NCBI RefSeq assembly: GCF_004681975.1
Contig: NZ_SMLK01000002.1
Location: 62,001-126,000 of the forward strand
Length of the DNA stretch: 64,000 bases
Direction: 5' to 3'
From: Ramlibacter humi
Lineage (GTDB): Bacteria; Pseudomonadota; Gammaproteobacteria; Burkholderiales; Burkholderiaceae_C
In this document: positions 31,901 through 32,317 of the stretch, piece after piece
How the letters are laid out: the number at the start of each line of letters is the position of its first letter
Numbering within the stretch: the first letter of the stretch is position 1
The notes under the pieces: generated by a model
What the model was told of the DNA's origin: nothing
The model's input: the letters and a program-made list of their open reading frames with translations, nothing else
Databases searched by the model: none
Program-made: the position numbers and the translations under genes

Positions 31901-32289
31901 AGGGCGTGCTGGACATCCGTATCATCGCCCGCGACAACCAGGGCCTGGAAGCGAGCACCGACCTGGTCATGACCGTCGGCGAAGGCCGCGTCACCAGGCA
32001 GCAGGGCGACCCGGCGGGTGCCCAGCGCGGCAGCCGCGACGGCGACGACGCGGACGGCAAGCCCGGCGAGAAGGGCGAGCAGGGCGAGGCACTGCCCGAT
32101 GGCGACCAGCCCGTGCCGGCCAAGCAGGCCGCCAAGGGCGAGAAGGGCAAGGCCAAGCGCGGCGCACCGAGTTTCGCCGAGCAACTCAAGAGCGTGCGCA
32201 CCCAGGGCACCGACCGCGACGCGGGCGGCCTGGTGGCGCGCGCAATGGCAACCAAGGCAGGGGAGAAAGCCGCCGGCAAGCGCCTTTGA
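1939..32289 (+). CDS. giant (10,116-aa) LEPR-XLL / DUF4347 / tandem cadherin-like repeat surface protein
   Basis: A single uninterrupted 30.35-kb frame encodes a protein of about 1 MDa. Order of parts: basic N-terminus with LEPRVLFDGA at residues 16-25; Ala/Pro/Glu-rich linker (~28-95); DUF4347 domain (~96-267); beta-sandwich, carbohydrate-binding-like region (~268-650); cadherin-like units; 13 exact 166-residue repeats (~1510-3667); four VCBS-like units (~3668-4150); cadherin-type units; about 44 tandem-95/cadherin-like units (~4467-8684); further cadherin-like, Ig-like and SwmB-like domains; a Pro/Ala linker near residue 9690; two dystroglycan-type cadherin-like domains; and a hydrophilic Lys/Gly-rich tail. 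No Sec signal peptide, sortase motif, RTX nonapeptide array or C-terminal membrane anchor is seen. Frequent DVDGD motifs suggest calcium-stabilised folds. Role inferred: surface or secreted adhesin/biofilm protein, exported by the four downstream gene products. Start supported by AAGGAG seven bases upstream. Confidence 0.93.
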   Translation: MSRKVPRSRRSRLLALEPRVLFDGALAADVASKPQDASAIADAVAAAAAAAQAAEAARTAEKTEAAAAAAAPAVAPAAEKAAEKPADVSQAAAPAARHEVIFVDSTVPDYQVILESIRNPSARVVVLNPAQDGLQQIADALKGETNLDAVHIISHGQAGTLILGGVSYTADTIAQLQPQLEAIGQSLTADGDLLLYGCDIGAGSAGERFVQEVAALTGADVAASDNSTGHQDYKADWVLEKHTGSIEADIAITDAGQAAFHSVLALRTLDFDAVGTWPTGSLSNSYTVDGYPVTISLNAAAFGDPTLSNSYTGGLSPAQNALQFTVGSTGSNTITINFSGQPGGGVSNVGFSLFDVDNSETAVFSAKLKDGTTISPTQVATSAYNRISAGTPGTGTSVTVSGRGAGNDATATSSSGNLYVYFNVNDIQSISFTYTGTANTTLVTLHDITFMGTQLNPPILDLDASSATPAIVGDTFTTQSYTNASTGAIPWATGWVETDTAAGGAGATAGNVQVGDRDPTAAVNYALRLNNSSTPDHYTGASRQVDLSAYSNSVLTFNLINTGVAATDSVVLEISRNGGANYTLLKTYTGSIATLSAQTVDISGYESSNTVIRFRVSGSTSYNGAAAYFYVDDLQVSAQPTGSSNSYTEGDNTGVLIAATANSLITDPDTTNMGSGRVVVRNFAAGDMLTWDAAVAAAGGITAAYDSATGVLTLTGVASKPAYQNLINTIRYHNNGDDPTVVGSRGTVTVGATLVDSGGTEGNEARSLIALTAFNDPPVNTVPAAQTINEDTPLVFSTANGNRIGVNDPDAATVQVQLTVTNGTLTLSGTTGLTFNAGANGTSTMTITGTQASINAALAGMSYSPTLNYNGGATLTIFTSDLGASGSGGTLTDTDTVAITVLPVDDAPTGTNTTVATNEDTSYVFTVANFGYSDVESDPMTGVLINTLPGGGALLLNGVAVTAGQVIAIGDITAGNLQFTPAADANGNNYGNFTFKVQNANATDLTARTMTVNVAAVNDAPVNGVPGAQSTVANAPITFSAANGNLISISDVDAGTSTVQVALSVDAGVLTLSGTTGLTITAGANNSAAVTVRGTITAINAALAGLQYTPATTGTRTITIVTSDLGNTGSGGTLTDTDTISVSVLSNNVLDLNSTYTPVPGAPTTATTNLLTAASSTMNATAAGAAPSGWTEAAGAAEGGAQATGDTRYVWGANSSGVESSRLEQAITVPATSTSTTYSSDGNQLTQVTTVTTNAITSISFDIAWDNNTNGRNNTLTVYYNNVLLATFTTGTSNTTGTWTLAAGVTAGNTLPTTGVGNATTGTLQNVVLNLGTPTSASGTLSFRRGHGTTNNASADRIAIDNVVVGNTATSVATTTVVDLKDNGWSATYTENGTPVPIADTDSSVYSVASANLTGATITLTNAQTGDRLLVGGSAGASGTLNGIGWTRSGNTITLSGTASKQVYADTIEQIAFENTTDDPSTTQRVITVQVTDGTTPSNVATTTIDVTAVNDAPTLTATAANPAFTEAAGSAQAAAVSVFSGVSAGTVEAGQSIDSFVFTVSGLQNGVDEKVTIDGTQFSLTDLTSGTTGTNAMSYSVSVSGGVATVTIGKAGGVGTAVVNGLINGIRYQNTNIDAPLAGNRVFTLTSIKDTGGTANSGVDTKAVSIASTVTVVSVNDAPTLTATGANPAFQEGAGTTQGAAVTVFSGASVSAIEAAQSIIGLKFTVSGLADAANEKVTVDGTTFSLTNGATGTTTNNGMTYTVSVTGSTATVTLTKAAGVSTTNVAALVNGIQYQNTSVDDPTSGTRTFTLTSIQDSGGIANSGADTTALSIASNVTVTAVNDAPTLTATGANPAFQEGSGTTQGAAVNVFSGASVSAIESAQSIIGLTFTVSGLADAANEKVTVDGTTFALTNSTTGTTATNGLTYTVTVTGSTATVTLTKAAGVSTANMQTLVNGIQYQNTSVNDPTAGTRTFTLTSVQDSGGIANSGADTTALSIASNVTVTAVNDAPTLTATGANPAFQEGSGTTQGAAVTVFNSAVINTIEANQSIIGLKFTVSGLVDGASETATVDGTTFSLINGASGTTATNGMTYTVSVTGSTATVTLTKAAGVSTANVQTLVNGIQYQNTSVNDPTAGTRTFTLTSIQDSGGIANSGADTTALSIASNVTVTAVNDAPTLTATGANPAFQEGAGTTQGAAVTVFSGASVSAIESAQSIIGLTFTVSGLADAANEKVTVDGTTFSLTNGATGTTATNGMTYTVSVAGSTATVTLTKAAGVSTANVQTLVNGIQYQNTSVNDPTAGTRTFTLTQVKDSGGVANSGVDTTALSIGSNVTVTPVNDAPTLTATGANPTFQEGTGTTQGVAVTVFSGASISAIESAQSIIGLTFTVSGLADAANEKVTVDGTTFSLTNGATGTTATNGMTYTVSVTGSTATVTLAKAAGVATANVQTLVNGIQYQNTSVNDPTAGTRTFTLTSIQDSGGIANSGADTTALSIGSNVTVTPVNDAPTLTATGANPAFQEGAGTTQGAAVTVFSGALISAIEAAQSIMGLTFTVSGLADAANEKVTVDGTTFSLTNGATGTTTTNGMTYTVSVTGSTATVTLAKAAGVATANVQTLVNGIQYQNTSVNDPTSGMRTFTLTSIQDSGGIANSGADTTALAIASNVTVTAVNDAPTLTATGANPAFQEGAGTTQGAAVNVFSGASVSAIESAQSIIGLAFTVSGLADAANEKVTVDGTTFSLTNGATGTTAANGMTYTVSVTGSTATVTLTKAAGVSTANVQTLVNGIQYQNTSVNDPTAGTRTFTLTSIQDSGGIANSGADTTALSIASNVTVTAVNDAPTLTATGANPTFQEGAGTTQGAAVNVFSGASVSAIESAQSIIGLTFTVSGLADAANEKVTVDGTTFALSNGASGTTATNGMSYSVSVASGVATVTLTKAAGVSTANVQTLVNGIQYQNTSVNDPTAGTRTFTLTSIQDSGGIANSGADTTALSIASNVTVTAVNDAPTLTATGANPTFQEGAGTTQGAAVNVFSGASVSTIESAQSIIGLTFTVSGLADAANEKVTVDGTTFALTNGASGTTATNGMSYSVSVVSGVATVTLTKAAGVSTTNVAALVNGIQYQNTSVNDPTAGTRTFTLTSVQDSGGIANSGADTTALSIASNVTVTAVNDAPTLTATGANPAFQEGAGTTQGVAVTVFSGASVSAIESAQSIIGLTFTVSGLADAANEKVTVDGTTFSLTNGATGTTAANGMTYTVSVTGSTATVTLIKAAGVSTANIAGLVNAIQYQNTSVNDPTAGTRTFTLTSIQDSGGIANSGADTTALSIASNVTVIAVNDAPTLTATGANPAFQEGAGTTQGAAVTVFSGASVSAIEAAQSIIGLTFTVSGLADAANEKVTVDGTTFSLTNSTTGTTATNGMTYTVSVTGSTATVTLTKAAGVSMANVQTLVNGIQYQNTSVNDPTAGTRTFTLTQVKDSGGVANGGADTTALSIGSNVTVTPVNDAPTLTATGVDPTFTEGAGPAQGAAVTVFSGASVSAIEAAQSIIGLKFTVSGLADAANERVTVDGTAFSLTNGATGTTATNGMTYTVTVTGSTATVTLTKAAGVSTANVQTLVNGIQYQNTNVDNPTAGSRVFTLASIQDSGGIANSGADTQALSIASTVTVIPVNDAPTIAGVDGGTYIDTAADDMFTAHSGTLVGADVDSSSLTYGIQGGTDNGTTVTYAGAYGTLVVTKASGAWTYTPNDAAIEARKTNASDVFTVTVSDGALTGTSSLTVNITGTNDTPGISVSVPTATLTDTAANDLFTDITGTVSGADRDNPETLTYSLVGATADAQVVNSVAYTHKVVDTYGTLWFNSSTLAYRFVADAAAINALGSNPPASQFTFRVTDGSLATADATFTVNITAADDTPTVAAVAAGTYVDTAADDTFAVRGGVLAGTDAESGTLEYGVAGGTDDGTTVTLVGAYGTLVVTKASGVWVYTPNDTAIEAVKGPATDVFTVTVSDGNSSSSNSLTVNIAGANDTPTVSASTTTATLNDTAADDSFSAVTGTLSGSDRDSPETLTYSVDGAVADAQSIGGVPYTHRVDNPYGTLWFNDTTLDYVFVPDSAAINALAANAPNQVFTFRVTDGTVDATDTLTISITGTNDTPLAANDTVGTVADTPVVVNVLANDSDAETSLAITQVNGQNLAVGGTINVSHGTVTRNADGTLTFAPTFGYSGTTTFSYSVTDGTGGNATATVTVVVADDITAPVVGASQDYSYAENQSAGATLATVTATDNRAVTGFRFSNGGPVSDDGYFRIDAAGHISLTTAGAAVFSAANDFETLPNAFSLQVQAGDAAGNWSASATVVLHVTDVDDTAPVVDPGQSFSYAENRSAGQVVGTAAATDAVGVTGWRFAANNSTTSADGYYQIAANGQITLTALGAAAGAATNDYEIAPNSFSYALQARDAAGNWSDSVNVTLNVTNLNDNAPAGSGTAITTAEDTPRTGTLPAATDADGDPLTYGLGTPAAHGTVTVNPDGTYTYTPNADYNGPDTFTYTVSDGTFTSTYTVTVGVTSVNDAPVGSDISITTDEDTPFSGNLPAATDVDGDILTYGVGTNPSHGVVTLDPTTRAYTYTPDANFHGSDSFTYTVSDGTVTRSYTVTVGVTSVNDLPVVSSGTITVDEESTGTSLGLSAPTDADGDTLVITVTGLPTAGTVKRPDGTVVTNGMTLTAGQLQGLVYDAPAEQSGTGSFGFTYTVFDGTATVAGSVAITVNPVNDAPVGADGTGATDEDTPLNGTLPVAMDVDSPTLTYALGTGAGHGTVTVNPDGTYTYTPAADYHGSDSFTYTVTDGSIVRTYTVTLTIASVNDAPVVSSGSITVAEESAGTLFNLAAPTDADNDALVITVTGVPAAGTVKRSDGTLVTNGTVLTIAQLQGLQYDAPADQTGTGHYAFTYSVFDGTATVSGSVAITVTPVNDAPVASDASATTAEDTPLSGSLPAATDPDGPSLTYSLGANAAHGNVVVNADGTYVYTPAADYNGTDSFTYTVSDGALSNTYTVSLTVLPVNDAPVASNTTATTAEDTPLSSTLPAATDVDGDTVTYGLGTGANHGTVVVNADGTYTYTPAANYNGPDSFTYTVTDGTVTMAYTVSLTVTPVNDAPVGSGTSITTDEDTPFAGTLPVATDADGDALTYNLGSAASHGSVVVNADGTYTYSPAADYHGSDSFTYTVSDGTLSNTYTVSVNVTSVNDAPVVDSKSIAVDEESTGTQFSLSAPTDVDGDTLVITVTGIPAVGQVKRADGTVITNGTVLTIAQLQGLVYDAPTELASATNYTFTYDVYDGTTTTTGTVTIAVNPVNDAPTGADANVTVAEDGTLNGALTTAADVDTLTASLSYVLGTGPMHGSLAFNADGTYTYKPTADYNGADSFTYTVSDGSLTSATYTVSITVNPVNDAPTASNDTVSTNEDTVYSGTLPTATDIDSPAASLTYSLGTNANHGAVVVNADGTYTYTPAANYNGADSFTYTVSDGSLSNTYTVSITINAVNDAPTGANVSISTNEDTAYSGALTTAADIDSPAASLSYVQGTGPAHGSLAFNADGTYTYTPAVDYNGADSFTYTVSDGTDSSAVYTVSINVTPVNDAPVVDSKSITVAEESTGTLFNLAAPTDVENDTLVITVTGVPLAGTVKRADGTVITNGTVLTISQLQGLVYDAPADQLGTGSYSFTYDVFDGHATTSGSVAITVTPVNDAPVGANVTTSTAEDTPLAGQFTATDVDGPSLTFGLGSAASHGTAVVNADGTYTYTPNADYNGSDSFTYTVTDGIATRTYTVVVAVTPVNDAPVGANSSVSTNEDTPVGGTLTAMDVDGDTLTYSLASGPSHGTVVVNAAGTYTYTPAADYNGSDSFTYTVTDGVAPQTYTVSINVVPVNDAPVASNTSITTAEDTAFSGSLPVATDPDGPSLTYSLGSNATHGSVVVNADGTYTYSPAADYHGSDSFTYTVSDGTLSNTYTVSVNITSVNDAPVADSKTVSVNEESTGNAFSLSAPTDIDGDTLVITVTGLPAAGTVKRADGAVVANGTVLTIAQLQGLVYDAPAEIASGGNYLFTYDVYDGTTTTTGTVTIAVNPVNDAPTGADVNVTVAEDGTLNGALTTAADVDTPTASLSYVLGTGPTHGSLAFNADGTYTYKPAADYNGADSFTYTVSDGAASSVTYTVSINVTPVNDAPVAANDTVTTDEDTAYIGTLPAVTDIDSPAASLTYSLGTNASHGTVVVNADGSYVYTPAANYNGADSFTYTVSDGSASNTYTVSITVDPVNDAPTGANVSVSVNEDATLSGTLPGTDVDNAPASLTYGMVTNTSHGTVVVNANGTYTYTPNADYNGGDSFTYTVSDGSLTSATYTVLITVDPVNDAPVGGNSSTTTDEDTPVSGTLTATDVDGETLSFSLATGASHGAVVVNADGTYTYTPAANYNGTDSFTYIVTDGTAPQTYTVSIVVNPVNDAPTGANVSVSTNEDTVLNGALTTAADIDSPAASLSYTLASGTSHGTLVFNADGTYTYTPGADYHGGDSFTYRVTDGSATSGLYTVSITVASVNDAPVADSKTVSVNEESTGNAFSLSAPTDVDGDTLVITVTGIPAVGQVKRSDGTVITNGTVLTIAQLQGLVYDAPAEIASAGNYLFTYDVYDGTTTTTGTVTIAVNPVNDAPTGADVNVSVAEDGTLNGALTTAADVDTPAASLSYVLGTGPTHGSLALNADGTYTYRPAADYNGADSFTYTVFDGSASSVTYTVSINVTPVNDAPVASNDAVTTDEDTAYTGTLPAVTDIDSPAASLTYSLGANASHGTVVVNADGTYTYTPSANYNGADSFTYTVSDGSLSNTYTISITINAVNDAPTGANVNVSVNEDATLAGTLPGTDVETPASGLTYSLGTGTTHGTLTFNADGTYSYAPAADYNGSDSFTYTVSDGSLTSATYTVSITVNPVNDAPTASNDTVSTNEDTAYSGTLPTATDIDSPAASLTYSLSTNASHGAVVVNADGTYTYTPAANYNGADSFTYTVSDGSLSNTYTVSITVNAVNDAPTGANVSVSTNEDTAYSGALTTAADIDSPAASLSYVLGTGPAHGTLTFNADGTYIYTPGADYNGADSFTYTVSDGTDSSAAVYTVSINVTPVNDAPVADTKTVSINEESTGNAFGLNAPTDVDGDTLVITVTGIPSAGTVKRADGTVITNGTVLTIAQLQGLVYDAPTELASATNYTFTYDVYDGTTTTTGTVTIAVNPVNDAPTGADVNVSVAEDGTLNGALTTAADVDTPVASLSYVLGTGPTHGSLAFNTDGTYTYKPAADYNGADSFTYTVFDGSASSVTYTVSINVTPVNDAPVASNDAVTTDEDTAYTGTLPAVTDVDSPAASLTYSLATNAGHGTVVVNADGTYTYTPAANYNGADSFTYTVSDGSASNTYTVSITVDPVNDAPTGANVNVSVNEDTTLTGSLPGTDIDTPTANLTYSLGTGPAHGTLTLNADGTYSYAPAADYNGSDSFTYTVSDGTLSSATYTVNITVDPVNDAPVVVPKAVTVAEESTGNLFGLAAPVDVDGDTLVITVTGVPLAGTVKRSDGTVITNGTVLTISQLQGLVYDAPADQLGTGSYSFTYDVFDGHATTSGSVAITVTPVNDAPVAADGSATTAEDTPLTGTLPTATDVDGDTVTYALGGNASHGTVTVTSTGGYTYTPNANYNGADSFTYTVSDGLITRTYTISLTVTPVNDAPVGANSSVSTNEDTPVGGTLTATDVDGDTLTYSLASGPSHGTVVVNADGTYTYTPAADYNGSDSFTYTVTDGVAPQTYTVSINVAPVNDAPVASNTSITTAEDTTFSGNLPVATDPDGPSLTYSLGSAASHGSVVVNADGTYTYSPAADYHGSDSFTYTVSDGTLSNTYTVSVNVTSVNDAPVVDSKSIAVDEESTGTQFSLSAPTDVDGDTLVITVTGIPAVGQVKRADGTVITNGTVLTIAQLQGLVYDAPAEIASAGNYLFTYDVYDGTTTTTGTVAIAVNPVNDAPTGADVNVTVAEDGTLNGALTTAADVDTPVASLSYVLGTGPTHGSLAFNADGTYTYKPAADYNGADSFTYTVFDGSASSATYTVSINVTPVNDAPVAANDTVTTNEDTAYTGTLPAVTDIDSPAASLTYGLATNAGHGTVVVHTDGTYTYTPAANYNGADSFTYTVSDGSASNTYIVSITVNAVNDAPTGANVNVTVAEDGTLNGALTTAADIDSPAASLSYVLGTGPAHGTLTFNTDGTYTYSPAADYNGADSFTYTVSDGTDSSATYTVSINVTPVNDAPVVAGGSLNVNEHTTTPLGLAAPTDVDGNLLTITVTGVPAGGLVKRADGTVVTSGTLLSISQLTNLVYEAPANQTGTGNYAFTYDVTDGTATVGGTVAITVNPVNDAPVGANASVSTAEDTPINGTLPVATDGDGDPLTYALDAGAGHGTVTVNANGTYTYTPAADFHGTDSFTYSVTDGTATVVYTVSITVASVNDAPVAANDTVSTAEDTVLNGTLPAATDADGDTVTYALGSNAGHGTVTVNGNGTYTYTPAANYNGPDSFTYTVTDGTDTQTYTVSVNVTPVNDAPVGANGSGTVAEDGTLNGTLPAATDVDGDTLTYALGAGPAHGTATVNANGTYSYTPAGDYFGADSFTYTVFDGTATVTYSVSLNVTPVNDAPVLDVSQSPSLGGIQENPAVNNGTTVAAMVADGSITDADLVGAAPEAIYVSDVDNSNGAWQYRIGAGAWTNVALGAGQILLLDGADSLRFVPNAGWNGTAGITFGAWDQTAGTAGDVITATVRGGTTPFSIATDTATITVASVNDPITLSDSDPATNQVNENAANGTVVGIVALGVDGDGTPVSYELADDAGGRFTIDAATGVVTVANGTLLDYETLTSHTITVRAFSTDGSEAFLNFTINVLDVDDAAPQVGAGQTISYAENRTGGTVVGTVSATDNVGVTGWRFAGGGTTSADGFFTIAADGKVTITAAGAAAASRNDYETAPASFTYSVEAGDAAGNWSGATTVTFSLTDLDDHAPVVTPGQTYSYAENQTAGAVLATVAATDTAEAGSGVTGFRFANGGQVSDDGYFAINATTGEITLTVAGLSSTAASNDYETGPNTFTLSVQARDAAGHWSVAADVVLNVTDVPEGDVTPPTVGGGQTITYAENRAGGTVVGTVNATDNVGVTGWRFTGGGSISADGYFSIAADGKVTLTAAGALAASRNDYETAPASFTYSVQAGDAAGNWSAGQTVTFSLTDIDENTSIGGTTSGTGAEDNGAITGTLTATDTDGLAASPFAVTTAAAHGTATINANTGAWSYTPAADWFGADSFTVTVTDALGNATTQVVSLTVSPVADAVDNTASTQPNTAVTTNVLANDSFENPGRAVTGVTNGANGTVTILDGSLGTVTYTPNAGFTGTDSFTYTVTSNGVTETATVTVSVADTIVPSAPAVSLAAASDTGTSNSDLRTADDTPTVVVTLGGAGAAAPVAGDTLKLYVDGSVVSTITLAAGDIAAGKVSITTGTLPNGTRSFSAQVVDAAGNASALSPALDVAIDTAAPVLTGAAVNGNQLVLTYAEAGVGMDAAGPAWSNYVVTVNGTTATVTACSTDPAGRTITLTLGSAVASGDSVRVSYTPAAAQRVADVAGNLSLAFTNAVVRNDTGIPTPPEQVREVTQTPVAPPAPAAAPLPPAQAPAAAAPQADGNTAANPPSPPLGSQPFIMPSLEPFNGLGQGPGGAILGSTPVTSPATVSGADVLESLERGFPAVRGSDAAGATGMTGDGAVLSVLNGIPNVMALGGLNYTVPRDAFIHTDGRAVIKLDAHQLDGQPLPSWLGFDGISGLFNGRPLDASSFSSLLVEVVARDDAGREARTTFTITSDGRALDSIDRGFPAVRVSPSDIGGARGGNADLLVRFQPLPQLRIDVQRGVRFNVPSDAFAHTNPRAVVRLEARLANGEPLPGWLSFDGLTGRLSGEPPADFEGVLDIRIIARDNQGLEASTDLVMTVGEGRVTRQQGDPAGAQRGSRDGDDADGKPGEKGEQGEALPDGDQPVPAKQAAKGEKGKAKRGAPSFAEQLKSVRTQGTDRDAGGLVARAMATKAGEKAAGKRL
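1984..2004 (+). other. LEPR-XLL-type N-terminal motif (LEPRVLF)
   Basis: Residues 16-22 of the giant protein read LEPRVLF, preceded by a basic stretch (RSRRSRLLA) and followed by DGA. This matches the LEPR-XLL motif known from the extreme N-terminus of very long repetitive bacterial proteins, where it is thought to be a targeting or processing signal. There is no conventional Sec signal peptide, so this motif is the best candidate export signal. Confidence 0.75.
2224..2740 (+). other. DUF4347 domain of the giant protein
   Basis: Residues ~96-267 start with a RHEVIFVDS strand and include VHIISHGQAGTLILG and LLLYGCDIGAG, giving a His (SHG) and a Cys (YGCD) in positions reminiscent of caspase-like/CHAT-type folds. 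DUF4347 is a recurrent N-terminal domain in giant bacterial repeat proteins. Whether it is catalytic is not established; self-processing or attachment is an inference. Confidence 0.75.
6466..12939 (+). repeat. 13 tandem copies of an exactly 498-bp (166-aa) unit
   Basis: Units begin at 6466 and every 498 bp thereafter (6964, 7462, 7960, 8458, 8956, 9454, 9952, 10450, 10948, 11446, 11944, 12442), with no insertion or deletion across 6,474 bp. Each encodes a module starting VNDAPTLTATGANP and containing VFSGASVSAIESAQSIIGL, EKVTVDGTTF, NGIQYQNTSV and DSGGIANSGADT. The first and last units are the most diverged; the inner ones are nearly identical in DNA, including silent sites. Such blocks recombine and are prone to collapse in short-read assembly. 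Confidence 0.97.
12940..14390 (+). repeat. four VCBS-like units in an ABAB arrangement
   Basis: After the 498-bp array the protein alternates two unit types. Type A has YIDTAADDMF or YVDTAADDTF and GAYGTLVVTKASG followed by YTPND. Type B has RDNPETLTYS or RDSPETLTYS and YGTLWFN. The order A-B-A-B indicates duplication of a two-domain block. The pattern resembles VCBS repeats of long adhesins. Boundaries are approximate. Confidence 0.75.
15339..27990 (+). repeat. about 44 tandem-95 / cadherin-like units (~96 aa each)
   Basis: Counting the NDAP-type junctions gives about 44 units averaging 288 bp. About 34 are of an AEDTP/NEDTP type with NADGTYTYTP and DSFTYTVSDG. Ten are of an EESTG type with DTLVITVTG, ADGTVITNGTVL and LQGLVYDAP. 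EESTG units interrupt the array at intervals of two to five standard units, giving a higher-order pattern. Several blocks recur nearly intact, for example 17.54-17.81 and 25.60-25.86 kb. Family known as tandem-95 repeat; DVDGD loops suggest calcium binding. Confidence 0.9.
31228..31986 (+). repeat. two C-terminal dystroglycan-type cadherin-like (CADG) domains
   Basis: Two copies of a ~120-residue block share the lead-in RGFPAVR and a body with VPRDAFIHTDGRAVIKLDA in the first and VPSDAFAHTNPRAVVRLEA in the second, then LPSWLGFDG/LPGWLSFDG and a final strand VVARDDAGRE/IIARDNQGLE. This is the He_PIG/CADG fold pattern. They lie just before the charged Lys/Gly-rich tail and may be the cell-proximal or late-exported end. 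Confidence 0.8.
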
Positions 32290-32317
32290 CGCGCGCGGCG
32301 ACTGAACAAGAGGGGGA

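Noticed and set aside
1939-32289. Possible RTX/type I secretion signature in the giant protein
   Set aside because: I found no GGxGxDxLx nonapeptide arrays in the translation; DVDGD motifs are cadherin-like calcium loops inside domains.
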